DNA from: Methylovulum sp.
Lineage (GTDB): Bacteria > Pseudomonadota > Gammaproteobacteria > Methylococcales > Methylomonadaceae
Assembly (NCBI GenBank): GCA_016919605.1
Contig: JACXTQ010000329.1
Coordinates: forward strand, 1-5,667
Reading direction: 5' to 3'
Length of the DNA: 5,667 nt
Shown: positions 1 through 5,497 of the stretch, piece by piece
How the letters are laid out: each line of letters starts with the position of its first letter
Numbering within the stretch: the first letter of the stretch is position 1
Notes under the pieces: model-generated
What the model was told of the DNA's origin: nothing
Databases searched by the model: none
Seen by the model: the letters and a program-made list of their open reading frames with translations, nothing else
Program-made: the position numbers and the translations under genes

Positions 1-2379
1 CGTGCGCGGTTGGTTTGACAGGTTACGGAGCCAATACTTGACTTGCGGTAAGCGGTCGAGCAATTGCGCACAGGCGAACTCTTCACCCGTGCTTTTAAGC
101 TCGCCGACACGGCCCATAAAGTGCTTGTTAAATTGCTGCGCCCCGTTATAAAACCACGCCGCCGGATAAGGGCGGTTGTCAAAAGCAAAGCCATCGGCAA
201 AACTCGTGACCACCTGGGCTTGTGGGGCAAACAAAAAGGTTTGGTAATCGCGGGCAGAGGCCTGTGTACGGTAATCGGCAATTTTTTGCCGTGTGGCCTT
301 GGCAAGCTGGTATTTAAAGCGTAACAACTCATGCAAGGGGATATTGCGCTGTCCGGTGAGGTAAGCCACTAGCTTGCGGCAAAACTCCAACAGCACGGGC
401 TGGGTGATGTCCGGCTGGCGGCATTGGCCGTCCAGCCAACGCGACAACGCCAAGTCCGTCCAATCCAGCTTAAGCGCACCCAATTCCAGTTGGTTGCTTT
501 GGTCTAGGTGCTGATAAACGACTTTATCGCCCTTTAAGTCCACTTCCCACCGTTCGGCGGTTTCGCTGATGGCAAACTCCGTCGGGGTCAATTCCGCCGC
601 GTAATCGTTCAGCGTCCAGCCGCCCAATTCAAGGATCAACTCCGCTTCGGCCAGCTCCAATTCGCCTTGGACATTCAAAAACAGGCGCGGCACGGCAAAC
701 TTTTCGCCACGTTCGACAGGGGCGATACTGTTACGGTAGGTGATACGGTAACTTTGCACCGACTCGCTTATCGCATGGCGCCGCTCAGGGGCGACGGCGG
801 CGACTAGGCGTTGTTCCAATTCCTCGGTAATCTCGCCCTGCACGGTCAGGGTGACGGTTCCATCCGCTTGCGTCACCACCTGCACCCGCTCCGCCACCTC
901 GGCGGCCAGCCCCGTCAAATCAGGTGCGCTGTCCACAGTTTCCAGCAAGACCGGGGCGATATTGAACAAGTCGGTATTAACATCAAAACCTGGGATGTCA
1001 GTTTGCCGCTGTTCCACCAACGTGGCGGCCTCGTCCGGCTCAAAGCCCATTTTTTGTACCAGCGCATCCTTCAAAGCGTGTGCGCCTGCGCCAAAACGCG
1101 GGCTAGTGACGTGGGTATAGGCGCGGTTTAAGGCGGCATTGGGGCGGTTCTGCGCATAAGGCATCCGCAACACACGGCCTAACAACTGTTCAATGTCGGT
1201 GGCGCTGCCAATATTCGCCACCGAACACAGCACATAGGCGAAAGCGCAATCCCAGCCTTCCTTAAGGGCTTCCACCGTGATGATAAAGTCCACGGGGCAA
1301 GCGGGGTCGAACAGGTTTAGGCTGTCCAATTCGCGTTGTGCGCCCGTGGCGATGGCGATCTTTTCCGGCGTGATATGCTCATGGTCAAGCAGGTGCTGTT
1401 TCAGGACTTCCACAGTCACTTCCTGCCCTTTGTCCTGCGCCTGGAACAGCGTTAACGGGCGGATATAGCGCGGGTCATCCTGTGCCGTCACCGCCAACCG
1501 CGCACGGGTGGCTATCGCGTCATGCACCGCCGCCCGCCAGTCGGGATGCTCGGTCAGGATAATCGGCAACTTAATCATCTGCGCCGCCCGCACTTGCGCG
1601 GCGGAAGCCCGAAACAGCACGTTGCTGCCGGTGCGCGGGTCGGTATTGGGCGTGGCGGTAAACTCGACAATGCACGACGGGCGCAACGCCGCCAGCATAT
1701 CAAAAGACAGGCTAGTGCCGGCCTTGTGCGCCTCATCAACCAAAATTAACGGGCGGTGGAACGCCAACAGATTGACAAAAGAAAACTTGATCTTACCATC
1801 GTGGCCGCGCTCCAGCCCCGCCGCATTGGCAGGGATAGCGGCAAAATGCGGCTCGTAATTTTCCGAATGGGCATAGGCTTTGCGGCCTTCGGTGTTGCTG
1901 GTGCGCAGGCTTTGGATCGTCACTACCACAATAGTGACCCGTTCGGTCAAATCTTGCGGCCTGATTTGTTCAATCTCGCTAATGTCGAACACCGACACCC
2001 GCCCCGCGAAGGCCCCGTCTATCGCTGCACGGTACGGGTGCGCGGGCTTTTTTAAGGCTTCGGCGGTTTGGGCGCGGATGGTATTGGTCGGCACTAGCCA
2101 CAACACCACCGGAAAATCCTTCTCCAGATAAGCGCGTCCGGCCACGGCGATAGTGTGCGCCGCCAACAGGGTTTTACCACCGCCCGTCGGCAAACGCAGA
2201 CACACATTAGGAACGCCCGCGAGTTTGGGCAGGGTGCGGTAAGGCGGCGGGGTCTTGTCCGGTTCCTGTTGCCGCAACGTTTGGATAAACGCCTGTTCGG
2301 GATTGCCCAACAGCAAGGCTTGCCCAAGGTAAGCCTCAAGGGTGGCGAGGGCATCAGTTTGAAATTTTTTTAGTTCCAT
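1..2379 (-). CDS. res: Type III restriction enzyme Res subunit (helicase/nuclease), 3' end cut by window edge
   Basis: Res is the ATP-dependent translocase and endonuclease of a type III R-M complex; it needs Mod for target recognition. The frame is open without a stop for 793 codons down to base 1. I translated it by hand. An N-terminal block (MELKKFQTDAL) is followed by Walker A PTGGGKT (residues 64-70), motif Ia WLVPTNTIRAQ (94-104), Walker B DEAH (215-218), motif III TATP (241-244), EGWDCAFAYVL near 374-384 and motif VI QLLGRVLR (398-405). Together these make an SF2 ResIII-type helicase. Residues ~500-790 are the linker and C-terminal region. The text near the edge (FACAQLLD, VKYWLRNL) resembles what precedes the PD-ExK nuclease in type III Res proteins, so the catalytic D and ExK should lie just outside the window. 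The ATG is the first start after the mod stop, which is 12 bases upstream; AGGA sits close to it. It is therefore co-transcribed and probably coupled with mod. No frameshift was found. Confidence 0.93.
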   Translation of the reverse strand, partial: MELKKFQTDALATLEAYLGQALLLGNPEQAFIQTLRQQEPDKTPPPYRTLPKLAGVPNVCLRLPTGGGKTLLAAHTIAVAGRAYLEKDFPVVLWLVPTNTIRAQTAEALKKPAHPYRAAIDGAFAGRVSVFDISEIEQIRPQDLTERVTIVVVTIQSLRTSNTEGRKAYAHSENYEPHFAAIPANAAGLERGHDGKIKFSFVNLLAFHRPLILVDEAHKAGTSLSFDMLAALRPSCIVEFTATPNTDPRTGSNVLFRASAAQVRAAQMIKLPIILTEHPDWRAAVHDAIATRARLAVTAQDDPRYIRPLTLFQAQDKGQEVTVEVLKQHLLDHEHITPEKIAIATGAQRELDSLNLFDPACPVDFIITVEALKEGWDCAFAYVLCSVANIGSATDIEQLLGRVLRMPYAQNRPNAALNRAYTHVTSPRFGAGAHALKDALVQKMGFEPDEAATLVEQRQTDIPGFDVNTDLFNIAPVLLETVDSAPDLTGLAAEVAERVQVVTQADGTVTLTVQGEITEELEQRLVAAVAPERRHAISESVQSYRITYRNSIAPVERGEKFAVPRLFLNVQGELELAEAELILELGGWTLNDYAAELTPTEFAISETAERWEVDLKGDKVVYQHLDQSNQLELGALKLDWTDLALSRWLDGQCRQPDITQPVLLEFCRKLVAYLTGQRNIPLHELLRFKYQLAKATRQKIADYRTQASARDYQTFLFAPQAQVVTSFADGFAFDNRPYPAAWFYNGAQQFNKHFMGRVGELKSTGEEFACAQLLDRLPQVKYWLRNLSNQPRT

Positions 2380-2391
2380 TGTCCTGGCCGC

Positions 2392-3927
2392 CTATCGCGC
2401 TTTGATTTCATAAGGGATTTGCCGGAAGGTGATGCCCGCACGGCTGAGGCGTTCCGCACCCAAACGGCAACCTTCGCCAAAAATGACTTTATCCCCGTCA
2501 TAAGGAGGCAAATCCGCCAAGACTTTCAAGGTCAGGACATTGCCGCCATCCGGTCGCTTGTCGCCTAAGATACCGTTGTACAGCAGATAATAGCCCACCC
2601 CGTCATGGCTGCCCAAAAACGGCGAGTCGATGCGCCCCGTAAACGGGATGCCCGTTGACACAAACCAGATATGCGCCGCCAAGGGCGCAAAACGGATGCC
2701 TTGGGAAATATGCCCCAACTCATCAAACACGGGTACGCCCAACCGATAAAAGCGGAAGCCGCCGCCGCCCGTCCAGCCCACGGCCTTGGAAATGCCGCCC
2801 TGCTCACCATCAACCACCTTGCGCAAACGCGGCACACAATGGGTTTCGGCATGGCCGCCCATTTCTATGCCAATATAGCGGCGGTTCATCTTATGGGCGA
2901 CGGCGGCGGTTGTGCCTGAGCCTAGGAAACTGTCTAGGACTAGGTCGTTTTCGTTTGTTGCAAGCTGCAAAATTCGTTGCATTAATCGTTCAGGCTTTGG
3001 GGTAGTAAATGCTTCTTCGGCCCCAAAAATAGCGTTTATCTCTTTTTTTGCCTCTTGATTGTGACCTACTTCTTCATTAGGCCACCATGACCATGCGGCA
3101 ATTCCTTCAATCTCCGAAAGGTAACGTTTAAGCCTTGGTTTAGAATTACCATCTTTTCCAAACCAAACTCTACCTTGTTCAACAAGTGTATAAAATGAAT
3201 CTTCATTTAAAGCCCAGCACCTCCCTTTTGGTGGTGGAAACTTTTTCCCTGCTGGAGTAACAATTGTATAAAATTGGTTAGCAGTTGCATGTCCGATTTG
3301 ACCTGTAAAATCTGTTGAAGCCCAAGCCCCTCTGGGGTCATTATCAGGATTTTTAAAGTTTTTGGCTTTTTCTCCTGATAACGGAAGTTTATTCAAGTTA
3401 ACTTTTTCAGGGTCTTTGGCATATACAAAAATATGGTCATGTGCTGCACCTAATGATAATCTGGCATCAGGTGATGTACGTTTCTGCCAAATTACATTAG
3501 CTTGAAAATATTTTTTGGATTTTTCAAATCCTCTGCGTCCAAAAACCTCATCCATAATCACCTTAAGATAGTGCGCCTCATTGTCGTCTATCGTTACCCA
3601 GATGCTCCCGTCTTCTGATAACAGGCTGCGCAACAATTCAAGGCGCGGGTACATCATCGCCAGCCATTGGGTATGCTCCAGATTGTCGTCGTAATGCTCA
3701 AACGCGCTGCGGGTGTTATAAGGCGGGTCGATAAAAATGCACTTCACCTTTCCGGCGTAATAAGGCTGTAAGGCTTTCAGCGCGTCAAGGTTATCGCCCT
3801 GTATCAGCAGGTTGCCGGGGTCGCCATCGCCTTGGGAAAGCGCCGGCACTTCTTCCAGCAAGCGGTAAGGGGCATGGGTGGCGGCGTGAATGTCAACGTC
3901 ACGGGTAAGCCAATGCAAAAGCGGCAT
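2392..3927 (-). CDS. mod: Type III DNA adenine methyltransferase Mod subunit
   Basis: Mod transfers a methyl group from S-adenosylmethionine to adenine (probably N6) in one strand of an asymmetric site, and gives the Mod-Res complex its specificity. The protein is 511 residues. Motif order is that of the beta class used by type III Mods: LLIQGDNLDALKAL (40-53), catalytic motif IV DPPY (67-70), LLSEDGSIWVTIDDNE (102-117), then a long target-recognition region, then a motif X-like TPKPERLMQRIL (309-320) and the AdoMet-binding motif I DSFLGSGTT (332-340) with YIGIEMG after it. About 155 further residues follow; I recognise no separate domain there. The ATG at 3927 is the first start after an in-frame TAA at 3937-3939, with AGGA about 5 bases upstream. 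The res start is 12 bases past the TAG stop. No truncation or frameshift is visible. Base composition changes sharply in the middle of the gene (see separate entry). A cytosine-N4 activity cannot be excluded from motif order alone, but the partner Res makes adenine methylation likely. Confidence 0.95.
   Translation of the reverse strand: MPLLHWLTRDVDIHAATHAPYRLLEEVPALSQGDGDPGNLLIQGDNLDALKALQPYYAGKVKCIFIDPPYNTRSAFEHYDDNLEHTQWLAMMYPRLELLRSLLSEDGSIWVTIDDNEAHYLKVIMDEVFGRRGFEKSKKYFQANVIWQKRTSPDARLSLGAAHDHIFVYAKDPEKVNLNKLPLSGEKAKNFKNPDNDPRGAWASTDFTGQIGHATANQFYTIVTPAGKKFPPPKGRCWALNEDSFYTLVEQGRVWFGKDGNSKPRLKRYLSEIEGIAAWSWWPNEEVGHNQEAKKEINAIFGAEEAFTTPKPERLMQRILQLATNENDLVLDSFLGSGTTAAVAHKMNRRYIGIEMGGHAETHCVPRLRKVVDGEQGGISKAVGWTGGGGFRFYRLGVPVFDELGHISQGIRFAPLAAHIWFVSTGIPFTGRIDSPFLGSHDGVGYYLLYNGILGDKRPDGGNVLTLKVLADLPPYDGDKVIFGEGCRLGAERLSRAGITFRQIPYEIKAR
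2935..3570 (-). other. AT-rich target-recognition segment inside mod
   Basis: This segment encodes roughly Mod residues 119-331, exactly the stretch between the IDDNE block after motif IV and the AdoMet-binding motif I, where the target-recognition domain of type III Mods lies. Hand counts give 22 G+C of 60 at 3121-3180 and 22 of 60 at 3361-3420, against 41 of 60 at 2761-2820 in the same gene. The reading frame is kept throughout. The boundaries are approximate and read by eye. Recognition-domain exchange between mod alleles is well known. Here it is inferred from composition only. Confidence 0.7.
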
Positions 3928-3956
3928 AGAATCCTTTTATGTCTGGGTGGCAAATA

Positions 3957-3970
3957 GTTTCTATTATCGC
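3957..3970 (-). promoter_or_regulatory. Probable extended -10 promoter for mod-res
   Basis: Read on the minus strand, TGCGATAAT (3963-3971) gives an extended -10 element (TGn followed by GATAAT at 3963-3968). The hexamer 17 bases upstream (GTTCGG) is a poor -35, which an extended -10 can tolerate. Initiation would fall near 3955-3957, leaving a leader of about 30 bases before the mod ATG with its AGGA site. It is the best candidate seen in the gap and would make mod-res independent of the upstream operon. Confidence 0.4.
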
Positions 3971-4059
3971 ATTGAATCCAGCCCACCGAACCCCTTTACG
4001 GTTATTCAGCCGAAAAAAACCATCTGTAATCAAACCGCGTAATTTTTCAGCCGTAGAGC

Positions 4060-4077
4060 GCGGGCCTCCCTGCCCGC
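4060..4077. repeat. GC-rich inverted repeat, 6-bp stem
   Basis: GCGGGC (4060-4065) pairs perfectly with GCCCGC (4072-4077) across the loop CTCCCT. No T-run follows on either strand, so it is not a standard intrinsic terminator. Together with the neighbouring stem-loop at 4082-4100 it looks like a REP-type dispersed intergenic palindrome; whether it recurs in the genome cannot be seen here. Confidence 0.55.
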
Positions 4078-4081
4078 TGGT

Positions 4082-4100
4082 TGCGGTCAAGGAAACCGCA
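4082..4100. repeat. Inverted repeat, 6-bp stem, beside the GC-rich palindrome
   Basis: TGCGGT (4082-4087) pairs with ACCGCA (4095-4100) across the 7-base loop CAAGGAA. It lies 4 bases from the preceding palindrome. In the minus direction it follows the res remnant by about 25 bases, so it might stop some transcription, but the expected T-run after the stem is missing. Confidence 0.45.
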
Positions 4101-4125
4101 CTCCAAAAAACGAAAATTTGACCGT

Positions 4126-4470
4126 TTAGAGTCTATTCAGCTCAAACAGGGTTTTGATATAACAATAGGTTTTACCCGTGCCGGTTTCCATTTCAACCGT
4201 TAAATTGACAGTACTAATGCTATCGGTGCTCAAAGCCGCCGATACGGGCAATTGCCGTTCACGTTGCACCCGATTGATGTTGTTGGGCAGTTGGGCGCAA
4301 TCCAGCACCAGCGGGCTATTGGCAAAACCCGAATCCACCCAAGTGGCCTGTACGGCGGGGCTGTCAGACTGATAAGCGATAGCCGCCCTGTACGGTTGCC
4401 CCGCAAAACAAGCCGCCACCGCCTCGACGGCGTTGGTTTGATAGGCTTGTTGTTTAAACTTAAGCTTCAT
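4126..4470 (-). pseudogene. N-terminal remnant of a second, classical type III Res subunit
   Basis: Only 114 residues remain. The start (MKLKFKQQAYQTNAVEAV, 1-18) and the Walker A region VEMETGTGKTY (residues 92-102, GTGKT at 97-101) are characteristic of EcoP15I/Neisseria-type Res proteins, which are normally close to 900-1000 residues. The text then reads YIKTLFELNRL and hits a stop. The family continues at this point into the helicase core, so Walker B, all later helicase motifs and the nuclease are gone. It is not a copy of the intact res here, whose start and Walker A (PTGGGKT) differ. The ATG lies 3 bases after the toxin stop, showing it was the next gene of one operon. A truncated product could still be made and might bind ATP, but no nuclease or helicase function is expected. 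Confidence 0.85.
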
Positions 4471-4473
4471 GCT

Positions 4474-4860
4474 TTATACCACCCTAACGCAAGGCATTGC
4501 ATACTGTTTGATTTTGTCATCAACCGTGAGCAGATAACAGCGATTGTTCTGTGCTTGTGCAATAAGCAAACGATCAAAAGGGTCTTTGTGAATCATTGGC
4601 AGTTGTGTCGCCAACATAGTGTCAGCCGACATTATGACCAACTCTTGCACATTCGCCTTAAGTAACCCCGCATACACATCTTCTATATTGCTTAGGCGAT
4701 ATTCACCCCAAATAGTCGTTTTAATGCCAATTTCCCATAAATTCACAGGACTAAAAAACACTTGTTCAGCGTCTTTAATGTGTTTGACAGCTTCTTTTGG
4801 TAATTTTTTGGTGTCAGCTAAAAACCATAATAAGATGTGCGTATCTAACAGGATGTTCAT
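4474..4860 (-). CDS. vapC: PIN-domain toxin (VapC family, Sll0205-like)
   Basis: The 128-residue protein spans a whole PIN domain, the usual length for a VapC toxin. Such toxins are Mg2+-dependent ribonucleases that cut specific RNAs, often tRNAs or rRNA, and are held inactive by the antitoxin. The acidic residues expected to bind metal are visible: D6 in LLDTH, E43 in NLWEI, D96 in HKDPFDRLLIAQA (91-103), and D114/D115 in TVDDKI. The DPFDRLLIAQA block is typical of the Sll0205-like subgroup. The ATG overlaps the antitoxin stop as ATGA (4857-4860), so translation is coupled. Nothing suggests inactivation. The RNA target cannot be read from sequence. Its place between remnants of mod and res suggests it once belonged to, or was inserted in, a type III R-M operon. 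Confidence 0.92.
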   Translation of the reverse strand: MNILLDTHILLWFLADTKKLPKEAVKHIKDAEQVFFSPVNLWEIGIKTTIWGEYRLSNIEDVYAGLLKANVQELVIMSADTMLATQLPMIHKDPFDRLLIAQAQNNRCYLLTVDDKIKQYAMPCVRVV

Positions 4861-5129
4861 AATGTCGGGGTATAAAACAAATTTTCGGCGGCTTCGGGCA
4901 ATGGCTCATCGAAGTTATCGGGGACATTAAACGCGCCTTCCATGATGCCAAAAACAACGCCATTACGGCTGCCTGCCGTTAAGGGGGCGGTGGTGGCGAC
5001 ACTTTCAAGTTGCTGGCGTTTTTTTAACCACAATTCGGTTAAAAATTCGCGTTGTACAGTTTCTGGCAACGTTTCATAAAGCACATAAAGACTATGCGCT
5101 GCGGATAAATTAGCTTGCTGGGCGTTCAT
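4857..5129 (-). CDS. vapB: VapB-like antitoxin of the PIN toxin
   Basis: This 90-residue protein precedes and overlaps the PIN toxin, the standard antitoxin position. Its middle (LPETVQREFLTELWLKKRQ, 21-39) is an amphipathic helix like that of DUF2281-type antitoxins. The tail contains NFDEPLPE (72-79), matching the DFDEPL motif that such antitoxins use near the C-terminus, probably to occupy the toxin's active site. No separate AbrB or ribbon-helix-helix DNA-binding domain is obvious. ATGs also occur at 5138 and 5135, and a TTG at 5144. I prefer 5129 because GAGG at 5139-5142 is then about 9 bases upstream, while it abuts or overlaps the earlier starts. That ribosome site overlaps the stop codon of the mod remnant (5141-5143), so the gene was translationally coupled to mod. 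Confidence 0.82.
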   Translation of the reverse strand: MNAQQANLSAAHSLYVLYETLPETVQREFLTELWLKKRQQLESVATTAPLTAGSRNGVVFGIMEGAFNVPDNFDEPLPEAAENLFYTPTL

Positions 5130-5140
5130 TTCCATCATCC

Positions 5141-5287
5141 TCAAATCGTTTTAAGTTTGGTAGGTGGCGACAATAATTTAAAAAGCTGGTTGACATTGAT
5201 CTTAACGCTATCGCTGGCAAAACACGCGGCAATCTCATTAACGTCCTTATTGCTAACGATAAACACGGTATATCCGGCAAGGGTTTA
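5141..5287 (-). pseudogene. C-terminal remnant of a second type III Mod subunit
   Basis: After two adjacent in-frame TAA codons (5285-5290) the frame reads TLAGYTVFIVSNKDVNEIAA, then CF, then ASDSVKINVNQLFKLLSP and a short tail to TGA at 5141. From memory of the family, EcoP15I/Neisseria-type Mods end with a hydrophobic strand, a short segment, then VFRD..FA.DS...N.EQIF...SP.T. The remnant fits both halves, but the ~25-30 residues normally between them, including VFRD, appear to be missing. All catalytic motifs are gone. The stop lies 11 bases before the antitoxin ATG, and its neighbour in the order mod-toxin/antitoxin-res is a matching classical Res remnant. The frame upstream of the stops (YKLTLPIR) may also be Mod-derived. 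Identification rests on a short match and should be tested by profile search. Confidence 0.62.
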
Positions 5288-5368
5288 TTACCGTATCGGT
5301 AAGGTTAGCTTATAAGGCTTATCAGGGCTGGGTTTCGCGTTCTTAATGGCGGTATCTGATAGGGGCAG
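5288..5368 (-). pseudogene. int: N-terminal fragment of a tyrosine-recombinase integrase (DUF4102 type)
   Basis: The text PLSDTAIKNAKPSPDKPYKL (residues 2-21) is the hallmark opening of P4/DUF4102-type phage and island integrases, which are about 400 residues and normally go on to a GGGLYL-like strand. Here it goes on with TLPIR and stops, so the arm-binding, core-binding and catalytic domains (R-H-R-Y) are all missing. At the expected ATG the codon is CTG (5366-5368); GGAG lies 10 bases upstream, so this is either a rare CTG start or an ATG damaged after loss of function. The fragment sits below a strong promoter and shares its reading frame with the Mod remnant that follows. A longer open frame runs upstream to 5557, but it crosses the promoter and terminator and is not coding. 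Confidence 0.75.
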
Positions 5369-5395
5369 ACGGTATAAGCTCCAGCAATATGGGAT

Positions 5396-5429
5396 ATACC
5401 GCCATTTATACCGCCACAAATGGCGGTAT
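5396..5429. repeat. 12-bp inverted repeat with iterated ATACCGCCA sites
   Basis: ATACCGCCATTT (5396-5407) is the perfect reverse complement of AAATGGCGGTAT (5418-5429). The 10-base loop is itself ATACCGCCAC, so ATACCGCCA occurs twice at a 12-base interval (5396-5404, 5408-5416) and twice inverted (TGGCGGTAT at 5421-5429, and at 5347-5355 inside the integrase start). Four copies around a promoter suggest binding sites, possibly arm-type sites of the integrase or operators of a regulator. Confidence 0.8.
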
Positions 5430-5434
5430 GTCAA
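5405..5434 (-). promoter_or_regulatory. Strong sigma70-type promoter of the integrase remnant
   Basis: On the minus strand a perfect -35 TTGACA (5429-5434) is followed after 18 bases by TATAAA (5405-5410), 5 of 6 matches to the -10 consensus. Initiation should be near 5398. The promoter is embedded in the inverted repeat at 5396-5429, so a protein binding those arms would cover the spacer and the -10. With the integrase gone, the transcript would run through the Mod remnant into the antitoxin, toxin and Res remnant, with a leader of about 270 bases. Confidence 0.7.
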
Positions 5435-5462
5435 TGTACTGGGTTGCACTTCACCGGACAAT

Positions 5463-5497
5463 AAAAAACCCGCTAAGCCTTGCGGCTTGCGGGTTTT
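5463..5497. terminator. Bidirectional intrinsic terminator
   Basis: AAAACCCGC (5465-5473) pairs with GCGGGTTTT (5489-5497), and inside it AAGCC (5475-5479) pairs with GGCTT (5484-5488). This gives a 14-bp stem with one bulged T and a TTGC tetraloop. Read in the minus direction the stem is followed by a run of six T; in the plus direction by four. It should shield the integrase promoter from transcription entering from the right of the window, and end any rightward transcript. Confidence 0.85.

Larger units (their letters stand above)
3940..4125. other. Non-coding gap between the res remnant and mod
   Basis: These 186 bases separate the decayed operon from the intact mod-res pair. Short open frames cross it on both strands, but none has a convincing ribosome site or recognisable product. 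It holds two GC-rich stem-loops close together (4060-4077 and 4082-4100). A partly repeated block also occurs twice, TTATTCAGCCG near 3999-4014 and TTTTTCAGCCG near 4043-4053. The probable mod promoter lies at its lower end. The abrupt end of the old res at ~4130 marks its upper edge as a recombination boundary. Confidence 0.6.

Noticed and set aside
64..2373. Several plus-strand open frames of 60-120 codons opposite res
   Set aside because: They overlap one another in different frames, have arginine/alanine/serine-rich text typical of antisense reading of GC-rich genes, and lie wholly within the well-supported res.
3899..4090. A 63-codon minus-strand frame before mod
   Set aside because: It runs over stem-loops and the probable promoter into the start of mod in another frame, with no recognisable product or clear ribosome site.
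4126..4470. Res remnant as a partial duplication of the intact res
   Set aside because: The N-termini and Walker A texts differ (ETGTGKT versus PTGGGKT); they belong to different Res branches.
5130..5144. Earlier starts (TTG 5144, ATG 5138 or 5135) for the antitoxin
   Set aside because: The GAGG ribosome site would abut or overlap these starts; the ATG at 5129 has suitable spacing.
5396..5429. CRISPR-like repeat unit
   Set aside because: Only short 9-12 bp repeats without regular unique spacers and no cas genes; it fits binding sites or a hairpin at a promoter.
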